A stretch of 64,000 bases of DNA, from the NCBI GenBank assembly GCA_046350295.1, contig JAXMAR010000008.1, forward strand, positions 142,076 through 206,075, given 5' to 3'. The notes beneath the pieces were generated by a model, which searched no databases, had not been told where the DNA came from, and worked only from the letters and a program-made list of their open reading frames with translations. A program made the position numbers and the translations under genes. This document shows positions 55,639 through 64,000 of this stretch, piece after piece. Positions within the stretch are counted from its first letter, which is position 1. Every line of letters begins with the position of its first letter. Origin of the DNA: JAXMAR01 sp046350295 (GTDB taxonomy: Bacteria > Planctomycetota > Planctomycetia > Gemmatales > Gemmataceae).

Positions 55639-55804
55639 GACCTGTCCTTTCTGGGAACGTCCGTGAGGAACGAGGTCATTATAGATGCGTTGGTTCGCTT
55701 GGAAGCCCTGGCGTTATGGGACAGGCGACGCCCTGCCGGTGGAGACTCGTCGCGGCGCCCTTTTTGCTTGATCGGGTTCACGCACCCGGAGCAAGAGGCG
55801 CCGC

Positions 55805-57004
55805 ATGGTTACCCACGCGCCGCGGCACAGCACTGTGCCCAGGCCCCCTGTCCCCATTTCCCAGCCTCCCGTCACGCCCCAGGCGTCGGCGCGGCGGGCT
55901 GGGTTGCGGTATGTCTCCGATGACACTCCCGGCATTCGCCGCGTCGCTGCCGGAAAACGCTTCCGCTACGTCGACGCCGCCGGCAAATCCGTGCGCGACG
56001 CTCTTACGCTCGCCCGTATCCGCTCCCTCGTCATCCCCCCGGCCTGGACTGACGTCTGGATCTGTCCCGTGGAAAATGGGCACATTCAGGCGACCGGGCG
56101 GGATGCGCGCGGCCGCAAGCAATACCGTTATCATCCGCGCTGGCAAGAGGTCCGCGACGAGACCAAATACGGCAAGCTGGTTCTCTTCGGGCATGCGCTG
56201 CCCCGGATCCGGAAACGGCTGCAGAAGGACTTGTCGCTCCCTGGCCTTCCGCGCGACAAGGTGCTCGCCACGGTCGTCCGCCTGCTGGAGACGACGCTGA
56301 TCCGCGTCGGCAACGAGGAGTATGTCCGCGCCAACGGGTCCTACGGCTTGACGACATTCCGGGACGAGCACGCTCGCATCAACGGCTCGACCCTGACCTT
56401 CAGCTTCCATGGTAAGAGCGGCGTACGCCATAGCGTCGACATCCGCGATCCGCGCCTGGCCCGCATCGTCAAGCGCTCGCAGGAGTTGCCGGGGGAGGAG
56501 TTGTTCCAGTACGTGGACGAGAACGGCGATCAGCACACCATCGAATCGGCCGACGTGAACGAATATCTGCGCCGCATCGCCGGCGCGGACTTCACGGCAA
56601 AGGACCTCCGCACCTGGGCGGGCACGGTGCTGGCGGCCCGCGCGCTCCAGGAGTTCGAGGCGTTCGACTCCAAGACGCAAGCGAAGAGAAACATCGTCAA
56701 GGCGATCGAGGAAGTCGCGAAGCGGCTGGGCAACACCAAGGCGGTGTGCAAGAAGTGCTACGTCCATCCCGCGGTGCTCGACGGCTATCTCGACGGCCAT
56801 CTTCTCGAGACGCTTCGCCGCCGCGTCGAGACGGAGATCCGCGACAGCCTGCACAAGCTCCCGCCCGAGGAAGCGGCGGTGCTGGCGTTCTTGCAGGAGG
56901 AGTTGAAGAACGAGAAGAAGCGCGTCCAGCGCGAGCCGAAGTTAATCGAGCAGCTGCGGCGCTCCGTGCGGGCGGTAAAGGCCAAAGTATCATCCGAAGA
57001 TTGA
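55805..57004 (+). CDS. Type IB DNA topoisomerase (poxvirus/eukaryotic-like)
   Basis: A 399-residue enzyme that relaxes supercoils through a 3'-phosphotyrosyl link. The active-site Tyr is Y319 in KKCYVHPAVL. Catalytic Arg/Lys/His residues fit the order (RYHPRWQEVRDETKYGKL; RVGNEEY; DLRTWAGTV). Type IB topoisomerases are uncommon in bacteria. The N-terminal 40 residues (Pro-rich) are extra. The gene runs divergently from the aminotransferase gene. Confidence 0.9.
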   Translation: MVTHAPRHSTVPRPPVPISQPPVTPQASARRAGLRYVSDDTPGIRRVAAGKRFRYVDAAGKSVRDALTLARIRSLVIPPAWTDVWICPVENGHIQATGRDARGRKQYRYHPRWQEVRDETKYGKLVLFGHALPRIRKRLQKDLSLPGLPRDKVLATVVRLLETTLIRVGNEEYVRANGSYGLTTFRDEHARINGSTLTFSFHGKSGVRHSVDIRDPRLARIVKRSQELPGEELFQYVDENGDQHTIESADVNEYLRRIAGADFTAKDLRTWAGTVLAARALQEFEAFDSKTQAKRNIVKAIEEVAKRLGNTKAVCKKCYVHPAVLDGYLDGHLLETLRRRVETEIRDSLHKLPPEEAAVLAFLQEELKNEKKRVQREPKLIEQLRRSVRAVKAKVSSED

Positions 57005-57053
57005 CACAAATCGGCGCAGATCAATCACGGAGAAAGTCGCCTTGCTTTCGGCG

Positions 57054-59042
57054 TTACTTGTCCCGGATGCGCCGCAGCGCCTGCTCCGCTGCCGCGCGCA
57101 CCTGGTGATGCTCGTCGCGCGTGGCTCGTTCCAGGGCGGGGATGGCGTCTTGGGCGGCGGGGCCGACGGCGCCGAGAACGCGCGCGGCAAAGGCGCGGTA
57201 GTTCTCGGACTTTGCGACGGCGAGATCAGGGGGAGTTTGAAGGAGCGCGAGGTAGTCCGGGAGGTGCTGCACGATCTTCGTTCGTGCCAACTCATGCCCA
57301 GGATGCGCCAGTAGCGCCATGCCGGCCAGGACCGCGCCGCCCGAGTGCGCGGGATCGTTCATTGCTTCCAAAAGAGACGGCTCGCTGTCTTTCAGGCGCG
57401 GGGCCAGGGGCGCGATGCCGAGCACAATGACGGCGAGCATGTCATGATCGCGCTCGGTATCGAGAATACGCGCCAACGCACGCCCCCACTTGGCGCCTTC
57501 CTCCTCGATTTGCGGGCAATCCGGGTCGAGGCGCAAGAGCGCGATCGCCAGCGCGAGCTTCTCCTTCGGGTCGCGAGAGTCTTGATAAAGGGCTTGAAGC
57601 GCCGGTGTCGCCTTCTTGTTTCCGATGAGCCCAAGCGATTCGGCGGCGGCCAGACGGGTCCGCGCGTCCTCTTCGCCACATAGACGCCGCAATTCCGGAA
57701 CGGCCGCCGCCGCCTCCGGTCCCATCGGGCCGAGCGCCTCGGCCGCAAGTCGGCGCGTTTCGGCATCACCGTCCCTGAGCGCTGTGGTCAATTCCGGGAC
57801 GGCGCTCTTCGCGAAGACGCCGAGGCGGCCAAGCCGATACGCAGCCTCCGCTCGATGATCGGCCAAAGGATCCTTGAGGGTCGCTCGAAGGGTTGCAAAG
57901 GCGGCAGCGTTCTCCGGGTCGATGCTGGCAATTGTGGAAGCCGCGTCAATGCGACGTCGCCGCGAAGTCGCCTTCAAGAGCGGTTCGAGCGAAGGGATCG
58001 CGTCCCGCGCCGCCGGCCCCATGTCCGCCAGGTCGGCCAGGGCTGCGTCGACTACCTTCGCCTCGTCGGAATCCAACTCCTTGCTGAGCCGCGCGACATG
58101 CTTTGCCAACGTTCGCGCCAACGCCTTCGCCGACGACGAATCGATGACTTGCAAGGCGCGAGCGACATCATGCAGAACGGGCGAAGGACGCGTGCCACCG
58201 AAGAAATCCTTGCGGCCCGCCGGCTTCGCCCGTTTCTCCCACTCGGCGTCGAGGGCCGCGATCAAGTCGGGCGCCGCCTCACGCGCCGCCGGTCCAATGG
58301 CCTCTAGCGCTCTCGCGGCGTCGGCCCGAGAATCGGGATCGGCGAGCATTCTGCGCAGCGCCGGGACAGCGCTTTCGGCGCTCGGACCGACACGGGCCAG
58401 CAGGCGCGCGGCCGCCAGACGCGTCGACGCGTCCGCGCTCTTCTGGAGAATACGGACCACCTCAGGCACGAGACCCGCCGCCTCGGTACGGCCATGGGCG
58501 AGGGACTCGAGCGCTTTCGTCTGCCAGCGTTTGTCGCCTAGAATCTTGCGCAGCGCTGGCAGGGCGACGGGGCCGAGATGAGCGAGGGTATCGGCGATTA
58601 CGCCGCGCAGCTCGTCGTCTTTTGTCTCGCGAAAGAGTTTCCATAACGGAGCGACTGCCACGGCGCCGGCGTCGGGTCCAAGCCGGCCAAGCAGATGGAT
58701 CCTGGTCGTGGCTTTGCCCTCAATCGCGGCCAGGAGAAGCGGCGCGACTTTTTTCGCATCGTAATAGCAATGGCTGAGGGCTATGAGGGCATCGTCGTAG
58801 AGTTCGTCCTCTGGATGTTTGGCGGTCTCCATTAGTCCGGGAAGCGCGGTCTTGATCGCGGCGCGCGACCTGAGGATCTTTTTGAGAGCCGCCCGCCGCT
58901 CCTGCGCATCGCCTTTCTCAAAGGACTTGGCCAAGCGAGCCGCTTCTTCCGCGCTCGGTTGACCAAAGGCGTCGGGACCAGGCAACAGGCCGGCGGAGCA
59001 AACGAGCCCACAGCAGATAACCCAGGACCTGGTTCGCCGCAC
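57054..59042 (-). CDS. Large exported HEAT-repeat protein
   Basis: About 662 residues of HEAT-type helical repeats (for example AALALIGPAAREAAPDLI-type units and LRRMLADPDSRADAARALEAIG) after a signal peptide (VRRTRSWVICCGLVCSAGLLPG). The start is set at GTG 59042, which has GAGGA upstream; an upstream TTG at 59084 is possible. Repeat scaffolds of this kind bind other proteins, and they are abundant in planctomycetes. No catalytic domain is visible. Confidence 0.8.
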   Translation of the reverse strand: MRRTRSWVICCGLVCSAGLLPGPDAFGQPSAEEAARLAKSFEKGDAQERRAALKKILRSRAAIKTALPGLMETAKHPEDELYDDALIALSHCYYDAKKVAPLLLAAIEGKATTRIHLLGRLGPDAGAVAVAPLWKLFRETKDDELRGVIADTLAHLGPVALPALRKILGDKRWQTKALESLAHGRTEAAGLVPEVVRILQKSADASTRLAAARLLARVGPSAESAVPALRRMLADPDSRADAARALEAIGPAAREAAPDLIAALDAEWEKRAKPAGRKDFFGGTRPSPVLHDVARALQVIDSSSAKALARTLAKHVARLSKELDSDEAKVVDAALADLADMGPAARDAIPSLEPLLKATSRRRRIDAASTIASIDPENAAAFATLRATLKDPLADHRAEAAYRLGRLGVFAKSAVPELTTALRDGDAETRRLAAEALGPMGPEAAAAVPELRRLCGEEDARTRLAAAESLGLIGNKKATPALQALYQDSRDPKEKLALAIALLRLDPDCPQIEEEGAKWGRALARILDTERDHDMLAVIVLGIAPLAPRLKDSEPSLLEAMNDPAHSGGAVLAGMALLAHPGHELARTKIVQHLPDYLALLQTPPDLAVAKSENYRAFAARVLGAVGPAAQDAIPALERATRDEHHQVRAAAEQALRRIRDK

Positions 59043-59257
59043 TGGAGTCTTCCTCTGAACCGGAGCGCGCCGCAGGCGGTCCAACGCCGCCCGGATTCTA
59101 ACAGGCGAAGGATCAAGTTGCCAGCCGCCGCAGCTCTCAAAAAAAGCCGTTACCTCGACCCTGCGTCTACGGTTAACGCCGCAGATCGACCGGACGCTCT
59201 AACGGATCCGAGCGCGGCGTTCCGGCCGCGCGGCCGCCTACCTCAGTGAGGCTGACC

Positions 59258-60103
59258 ATGGATCGCCTGCTCACCGGGCGCTGGCACACGCTCTTGATGC
59301 TCAACTTCGAGGTTGACCCGGATGTCCTCTTGCCGCTGGTCCCGGCCGGGACGACGCTCGATTTCCACGACGGCAAGACGTACCTCAGCATGGTCGGCTT
59401 CCGTTTCGAGAACGCGCGGGTGCGCGGCTGGGCGCTGCCGTTCCATCGGCATTTCGACGAGGTCAACCTGCGTTTCTACGTTGTTCGCGAGGTGAACGGT
59501 GCATGCCGGCGCGGCGTCGTCTTCGTCAAGGAAATCGTGCCGCGGCGGCTCGTGGCCTGGGTGGCGCGGAGGTTTCATGGCGAGAACTTTGTCGCGCTGC
59601 CGATGCGCAGCCGACGGCCCGCGGACCCAGGAGGGGGCGGCATTGTCTCCTATGAGTGGTGGCATGAAAGGCGCTGGCAGGGACTGGTAGCATGGAGCGG
59701 CGGCCCCGCGCGGCCGCCGCGGCCCGGCTCGCTCGACGAGTTAATCGCGGAACACTACTGGGCCTACGGCTCCCGGGAAGACGGGACGCGCGAATACCGC
59801 GTCGAGCATCCGCCCTGGCTGATCCGTCCCGCCTACCACGCCTGCTGCGACTGCGATCTGGATTCTCTCTATGGCGCGGCGTTCACGCCGTACCTGAGCG
59901 CGGCCCCGGCGTCCGCGTTTGTAGCGATAGGGTCTGATGTGGTGGTCTGCAAGGGGCGGAGCTTGCCTCTCCTACGCGACACTGCGGCGGCTTTTTGCGC
60001 TGTTCCAAGCACGACGCTGGCGAGCCGCCACGTAGCCTCGGCAACGCCTGCTGTCACTTCGTCGACCTGCGGCGTGGCCGATTCTTTGCGGCAGCCGATT
60101 TGA
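59258..60103 (+). CDS. DUF2071 family protein
   Basis: About 281 residues. Start at ATG 59258 (MDRLLTGRWHTLLMLNFEVDPDVLLPLVPAGT), characteristic of DUF2071, with later VGFRFENARV and FHRHFDEVNLRFYV. Function unknown. A GTG at 59246 is an alternative start. The final 50 bp overlap the convergent DUF1801 gene. Confidence 0.8.
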   Translation: MDRLLTGRWHTLLMLNFEVDPDVLLPLVPAGTTLDFHDGKTYLSMVGFRFENARVRGWALPFHRHFDEVNLRFYVVREVNGACRRGVVFVKEIVPRRLVAWVARRFHGENFVALPMRSRRPADPGGGGIVSYEWWHERRWQGLVAWSGGPARPPRPGSLDELIAEHYWAYGSREDGTREYRVEHPPWLIRPAYHACCDCDLDSLYGAAFTPYLSAAPASAFVAIGSDVVVCKGRSLPLLRDTAAAFCAVPSTTLASRHVASATPAVTSSTCGVADSLRQPI

Positions 60104-60533
60104 TGATGAGACTGCCCTTCCCTTCGGATGGCAACGGAATCCTTGACTGCGCAATCGTAGCGGTGATCAGCGCTTCCACGTCTGGATCTGCCAGCTGACT
60201 GGCCGTGTCCACCTGGATGAAGCGTGTCTGCTTTCCCGACCCGCGCAAGATCCGCTTCGGGTCGGGCAACTTCGGTCCCTGATTGAAGTACAGAGATGCA
60301 CCGGCGGCGCCTGCGCGGATCGCCACGATGGAATCGATGCCGTTGTCCGTCGGCGAATAGCCGATAACGACGAAGCTTTTGTAGTCGTACGCCAACTCGT
60401 TGGCGGTCGGAAATCGCTTACGCAAAGCAGCCCGGACCGATCGAATGAGCTTCTGATTCTTCGGATCAAGCCTGTCGATGTAGGACCGGAGCTGAGCCTC
60501 CGGCGTCGGTTTCCCATCGCGTTTCACTGTCAT
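60054..60533 (-). CDS. DUF1801-like (YdhG-type) protein
   Basis: A 159-residue protein with the DUF1801 pattern: VRAALRKRFPTANELAYDYKSFVVIGY and GIDSIVAIRAGAAGASLYFNQGPKLPDPKRILRGSGKQTRFI. The ATG at 60533 has GGGAGG upstream. Such proteins are small soluble beta-sandwich proteins of unknown function. A basic tail (KNRPRRRSTK) follows. It overlaps DUF2071 convergently. Confidence 0.78.
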   Translation of the reverse strand: MTVKRDGKPTPEAQLRSYIDRLDPKNQKLIRSVRAALRKRFPTANELAYDYKSFVVIGYSPTDNGIDSIVAIRAGAAGASLYFNQGPKLPDPKRILRGSGKQTRFIQVDTASQLADPDVEALITATIAQSRIPLPSEGKGSLIIKSAAAKNRPRRRSTK

Positions 60534-60595
60534 CGCATCCTCCCGGTCGTGCTCAGCGCTTCCGGCTCGGATTCGCTCTTCGTTGCGGCGCCGCC

Positions 60596-62274
60596 TCAGC
60601 CCACCAGGGCCATGTCTCGCTTCTCCCCGCCGCGTTCGCTCCACCATTCGCGCGCCCGCTCGCCGTCCCAATCGTCGCTGCTGACGCAGTCGGCGAGAGC
60701 TCGGTCCACCTCTTCGATCCGGGCGTAGCGGTCTTCCGGCTTCTTCGCCAGGCAGCGGAGGATGATCTCCTCGAGATCGGGCGGCAGCTCCGGCCGGAGC
60801 TCGCGCGGCGGCGTGACGGCGTCGTGGATGTGGGCCATCAGGTATTCCATCGCCGTCTCGCGCTGGAACGGAGTCTGGCCGGTGACGAGGAAGTAGGCGA
60901 GCCCGCCGAGGCTGTAGATGTCGGTGCGGGCGTCGATGGCGGCCTTGCCAAGAGCCTGCTCGGGGGACATGAACGGCGGGGAGCCAAGGATCGTGCCCTG
61001 TATGGTCAGCCGGTCCGAGCCACCCTGGAGGCCGAAGCCCTGGACGAGGCCGAAATCGAGCAGTTTGGCGACGTCGGCGACGCCGCCGCGCTGGCACAGG
61101 ATGACGTTGCTGGGCTTGATGTCGCGGTGCATGAGGCCAATGGAGTGGGCTTCGCGCGGCCGCGGCGGCAGGTTGCCGGAGGATATAGATGGCGCGGGCG
61201 GGCGAGGGCGGGCCATGGCGGTCGACCAACTCCCTGGAGGCTCAGGCCGGGGAGGTCCTCCATCACGTAATAGAAGGTCCCGTCCTCGGCGAGACCGTAG
61301 TCGTAGACCTCGACGGTGTTCCAGTGGGTGAGCGTCGCCATCGCTTGCACCTCGCGTTCGAAGCGGGAAAGCGTGGTCGGATCGCCGGCCTGGTCGGGGC
61401 GGATGAGCTTGATGGCGCAGGAGCGGCGGAGCATCGTGTGCTCACCGAGGTAGACCTCGCCCATGCCGCCGGAGCCGAGGCGGCGGTGCAGGAGGTACTG
61501 GCCGAGGCGGCGCGCCTGGAAGGCCTGCTCGCTCAATTCGCTGATCTTGTAGGAGCCGAAGATGGCGATGGCGGCTGCGATGCTGAGGGTGGCGACCATC
61601 TCGAACATGCCGTGCCAGACGAAGCCGCCGAGCACCGGGCACTGCACGCAGCCGAGGAAGACGGAGAGGAGGATCGGCGTGAGCGCCATGCCGCCGACGA
61701 CGAGGGCGCAGCGCTTCCAGCTATTGGGGATGAAGGCGCCGTAGAGCACGATCAGGATGAACCAGCGCAGGCAGTTGGCGGCGTTCAGCGCCGAGAAAAG
61801 CGTCAACTTCGCCTCGTCGCTCGCCACCATATCGAGCACGCGCTCGTCGTAGAAGCGCACAAAGTGGAGGTAAACGAAGAAAGCGGCCATCATGCCGAAC
61901 ATGGCGAACTCGACCCAGCGCAGCGCGCGCATGCTCAGCTCGACCTTGCTCCACAGCAGCATGGCGCTGCCGATCAGCACCGCGAGCAACACGCAGTGCA
62001 GTGCCAGGCCAACGGGCGGCACGGCGTGTCCGCTCGAAATCAGGACGAAGGCGCGGACGAGGAACGCGGCCGAGGCGACCAGGCTGATGAGGCCGGCGAT
62101 GCGCAGGCGGCGGCGCAGGAGGCAGCTAACCTCGCGGGTGTAGTGAGGCGTCGTGCCGCCGCCGGGGACGAAGACGACGTGCTGACGTTCCGCGGCGACT
62201 GGCCGGTTCGAGAAGGCGGTGGTCGAATCGCGCGGGTCCTTCCGAAGCGAATCGAGTGCGGTGACCTGACTCAT
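60596..62274 (-). pseudogene. Multi-pass membrane Ser/Thr protein kinase, frame broken near 61.2 kb
   Basis: From ATG 62274 (GAGG just upstream) the protein has about six N-terminal membrane helices (residues about 50-240), then a Hanks kinase domain: LHRRLGSGGMGEVYLG, AIKLIRPDQ, ending in FYYVMEDLPGLSLQ. The frame then fails twice between about 61240 and 61160 (VDRHGPPSPARAIYILRQ appears in a third frame). The C-terminal half from about 61150 on is intact in another frame: LMHRDIKPSNVILCQ, KLLDFGL, SPPFMSPEQALG and DIYSLGG to the stop at 60596. Catalytic motifs are therefore complete if the two indels are corrected. Membrane helices before the kinase are unusual (the usual order is kinase first). 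Confidence 0.8.
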
Positions 62275-62593
62275 AGCTTCCTCGAACAACGAGCGAACCT
62301 TGGCTCTTCCCGGTCCAAGATGCCTGGCGGCGACAATCGGACTCTCATTCTATCGCCGGGCCGATGAAAAGGTTTGGAGAAAAGCCCATGGACGACCGTT
62401 CATGCCCCGCCCCGACGCTTCTTTTCCGATTGGATGCTTGCGGCGGTCAAAGGATTCGGCTGATGTGGGATGTGCCGTCACTTGAGCGTTCGACAGCCAA
62501 ACGCCGGACGTGGCTTGGCCCGGGCCGGTTTCTTCGCTAACATGCCTGCATCCCGCCTCCGCCCGCTTCCTGCCCTCCCGCCGAGGAACCTCC
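62275..62593. other. 319-bp gap with no gene
   Basis: Between the divergent kinase and DUF6797 starts. GAGG precedes the kinase start at its left edge, and GAGGAACCTCC precedes ATG 62594 at its right edge. No hairpin or conserved box stood out, though promoters for both directions must be here. Confidence 0.4.
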
Positions 62594-64000
62594 ATGCGCC
62601 GTTTGTTCGCCATCTTGCTTGCCCTGTTCTTCCTTCCGCAAATCCAGGCCGCTCCTTTCGACGAGATGGACTACGGCCCATTCATCTCCGCCACCTTCCA
62701 ATTGCCCGGCGGAAACACGGTCTACCGCGGCGTCGCCGTCAAGTTCCATGTCCCGATCGACGGCGAGAAGCTGCCCGAACCGCCGCCTCCGCCCAAGAAG
62801 GGCAAGCCCGCACCGGCGCCAAAGCCCGCTCAATGCGGCGTCCTCTTCGATTGCGAAATGATGCGCGTCGCCGGCTACTGGAGCGGCGGCTTCATCACCT
62901 GGAACGGCGTCGCCTTTAACGGCGCCCACGGCGGCAACCCCGGCCCCGCCGGAACGCTGCACGTCGCCACTCGTCCCACCCCCGGCTGGGCCAAAGACGG
63001 CAAGTTCGACGACCCCCGCGCCATCCCGCACGGTCCTCTGCCGCGCGACTACCTGAAATACAAGGGCCTCTACCGCCATGAGGACGGCATCGTCTTCAGC
63101 TACACCGTCAACGGCGTCGACGTCCTGGAGTTGCCGAGCGTCGTCGCCATCGACGGCAAACGTATCCTGTGCCGGACGCTGAACGTGGCGCCGTCCAAGC
63201 AACCGCTGACGATGCTCGTCGCCGATGTCGCGAAGGTGAAGGACGCCACGAACGTCGGCTCCGCCCACATGGTCAAGGGGGGCGGCGGCGCGACCATCGC
63301 CACGATCAAGGGCGGCCCGAAGGGAACGAAGCTGCCGTTCGGCGTCGACCGCGTCACCGTTGAGATTCCCGCGAGCGACACGCCGAGCCAGATCAAGGTC
63401 TGCGTCTGGAGCGGCCCCGAAGCCGAGTGGGAAGCCGCCGTCAAGGCGCTCGACAAGGTCGGCGACCCCGTCGACCTCGCCCCGCTCACCAAGGGGGGCA
63501 AGGCCCGCTTCACCGAGACCGTCGTGACCAAGGGCAGGCGCGGCGACGACAAGAACGCCTACACCATCGACTCGATCGAGCCGCCGTTCAAGAACCCGTA
63601 CAAGTCGTGGCTGCGCTTCGGCGGCTTCGACCTCTTCAGCGACGGCCGCGCCGCCGTCTGCACCTGGTCCGGCGACGTCTGGATCGTCTCCGGCATCAAC
63701 GACGGCCTCGAGAAACTCACCTGGAAGCGTTACGCCGCGGGACTGTTCCAGCCCCTCGGCCTCAAGATCGTCGACGACGTCGTCTACACCCTCGGCCGCG
63801 ACGGCATCATGAAGCTCGTCGACCTCAACAAGGACGGCGAAGCCGACCTCTACGAATGCTTCAACAACGACTTCATGGTCACGGCCGCGTTCCACGAGTT
63901 CATCTTCGACCTGCACACCGACCCCGACGGCAACTTCTACTTCATCAAGGGGGGCCCCGTCCGGCCCGGCGGCAGCGGCTGGGAGAAGATCGTCCCGCAC
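62594..64000 (+). CDS. DUF6797-domain exported protein, cut by the window end
   Basis: The frame is open from ATG 62594 for 469 codons to the window edge, so the C-terminus is missing. Signal peptide MRRLFAILLALFFLPQIQA. The mature start has DYGPFISATFQLPG and YRGVAVKFHV, as in DUF6797 proteins, and later FDLFSDGRAAVCTWSGDVWIVSG and LHTDPDGNFYFIKGG, the beta-propeller-like region. Such proteins in planctomycetes often end in cytochrome c or carbohydrate-binding domains, which cannot be seen here. Confidence 0.75.
   Translation, partial: MRRLFAILLALFFLPQIQAAPFDEMDYGPFISATFQLPGGNTVYRGVAVKFHVPIDGEKLPEPPPPPKKGKPAPAPKPAQCGVLFDCEMMRVAGYWSGGFITWNGVAFNGAHGGNPGPAGTLHVATRPTPGWAKDGKFDDPRAIPHGPLPRDYLKYKGLYRHEDGIVFSYTVNGVDVLELPSVVAIDGKRILCRTLNVAPSKQPLTMLVADVAKVKDATNVGSAHMVKGGGGATIATIKGGPKGTKLPFGVDRVTVEIPASDTPSQIKVCVWSGPEAEWEAAVKALDKVGDPVDLAPLTKGGKARFTETVVTKGRRGDDKNAYTIDSIEPPFKNPYKSWLRFGGFDLFSDGRAAVCTWSGDVWIVSGINDGLEKLTWKRYAAGLFQPLGLKIVDDVVYTLGRDGIMKLVDLNKDGEADLYECFNNDFMVTAAFHEFIFDLHTDPDGNFYFIKGGPVRPGGSGWEKIVPH

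Noticed and set aside
60054..61229. A 391-codon minus-strand frame joining DUF1801 to the kinase region
   Set aside because: The DUF1801 gene has its own ATG and ribosome-binding site at 60533; the upstream part is frame-shifted kinase sequence.

Overview
The window is GC-rich, densely coded bacterial chromosome, most likely from the Planctomycetota and probably the Gemmatales/Gemmataceae. The sequence evidence is: Ser/Thr kinases with unusual architectures, one of them fused to a tubulin-like domain; an ECF sigma factor with a C-terminal membrane extension beside a HEAT-type protein; DUF4058, DUF6797, tricorn-protease, TolB-like, PPC and GDSL proteins; a Pro-rich outer-membrane barrel; HpnC/HpnD squalene genes; and many intergenic hairpin repeats. 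The taxonomic call is inference. No rRNA, tRNA, CRISPR array, prophage or insertion sequence was recognised.

Layout. 0-4 kb: a cytochrome bc module (Rieske protein, a cytochrome b fused to two c-type haem domains, a small C-terminal-haem cytochrome) closed by a strong terminator. 4-16 kb: a DUF4129-like protein, a lone ABC ATPase, DUF4058, dihydroorotase, a methyltransferase, an SGNH hydrolase, a peroxiredoxin whose catalytic cysteine codon is an in-frame TGA (candidate selenoprotein), a SIS isomerase, a HicA-like pair, a cupredoxin, a PDZ protein and the sigma factor. 16-24 kb: the kinase/tubulin-like fusion, ASCH and PPC proteins, and MogA and MoaD-like molybdenum-cofactor proteins. 24-34 kb: the barrel protein, hpnC-hpnD, DinG helicase, a DUF433/DUF5615 pair, a phosphatase and mnmG. 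34-44 kb: tricorn protease, aldo/keto reductase, TolB-like protein and a glycosyltransferase. 44-56 kb: ftsH, a RelE-type toxin pair, the aromatic amino-acid catabolic genes (phenylalanine hydroxylase, HPPD, homogentisate dioxygenase) with a PIN/HTH pair embedded, serA, another toxin-like pair and a class V aminotransferase. 56-64 kb: topoisomerase IB, a HEAT protein, DUF2071, DUF1801, a membrane-anchored kinase and the start of a DUF6797 protein cut by the window edge.

Three themes stand out. First, the peroxiredoxin reads continuously through TGA exactly at the peroxidatic cysteine, with hairpins just downstream that could act as a bacterial SECIS element. Second, several unrelated families of intergenic inverted repeats lie between genes, some perfect and some nested, made of simple words; these look like interspersed elements that may double as bidirectional terminators. 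Third, single-base frameshifts break several genes that should be essential or conserved (ftsH, serA, homogentisate dioxygenase, phenylalanine hydroxylase, a kinase). This is more easily explained by sequence error in parts of the assembly than by gene decay. Calls in those genes therefore join pieces from different frames.
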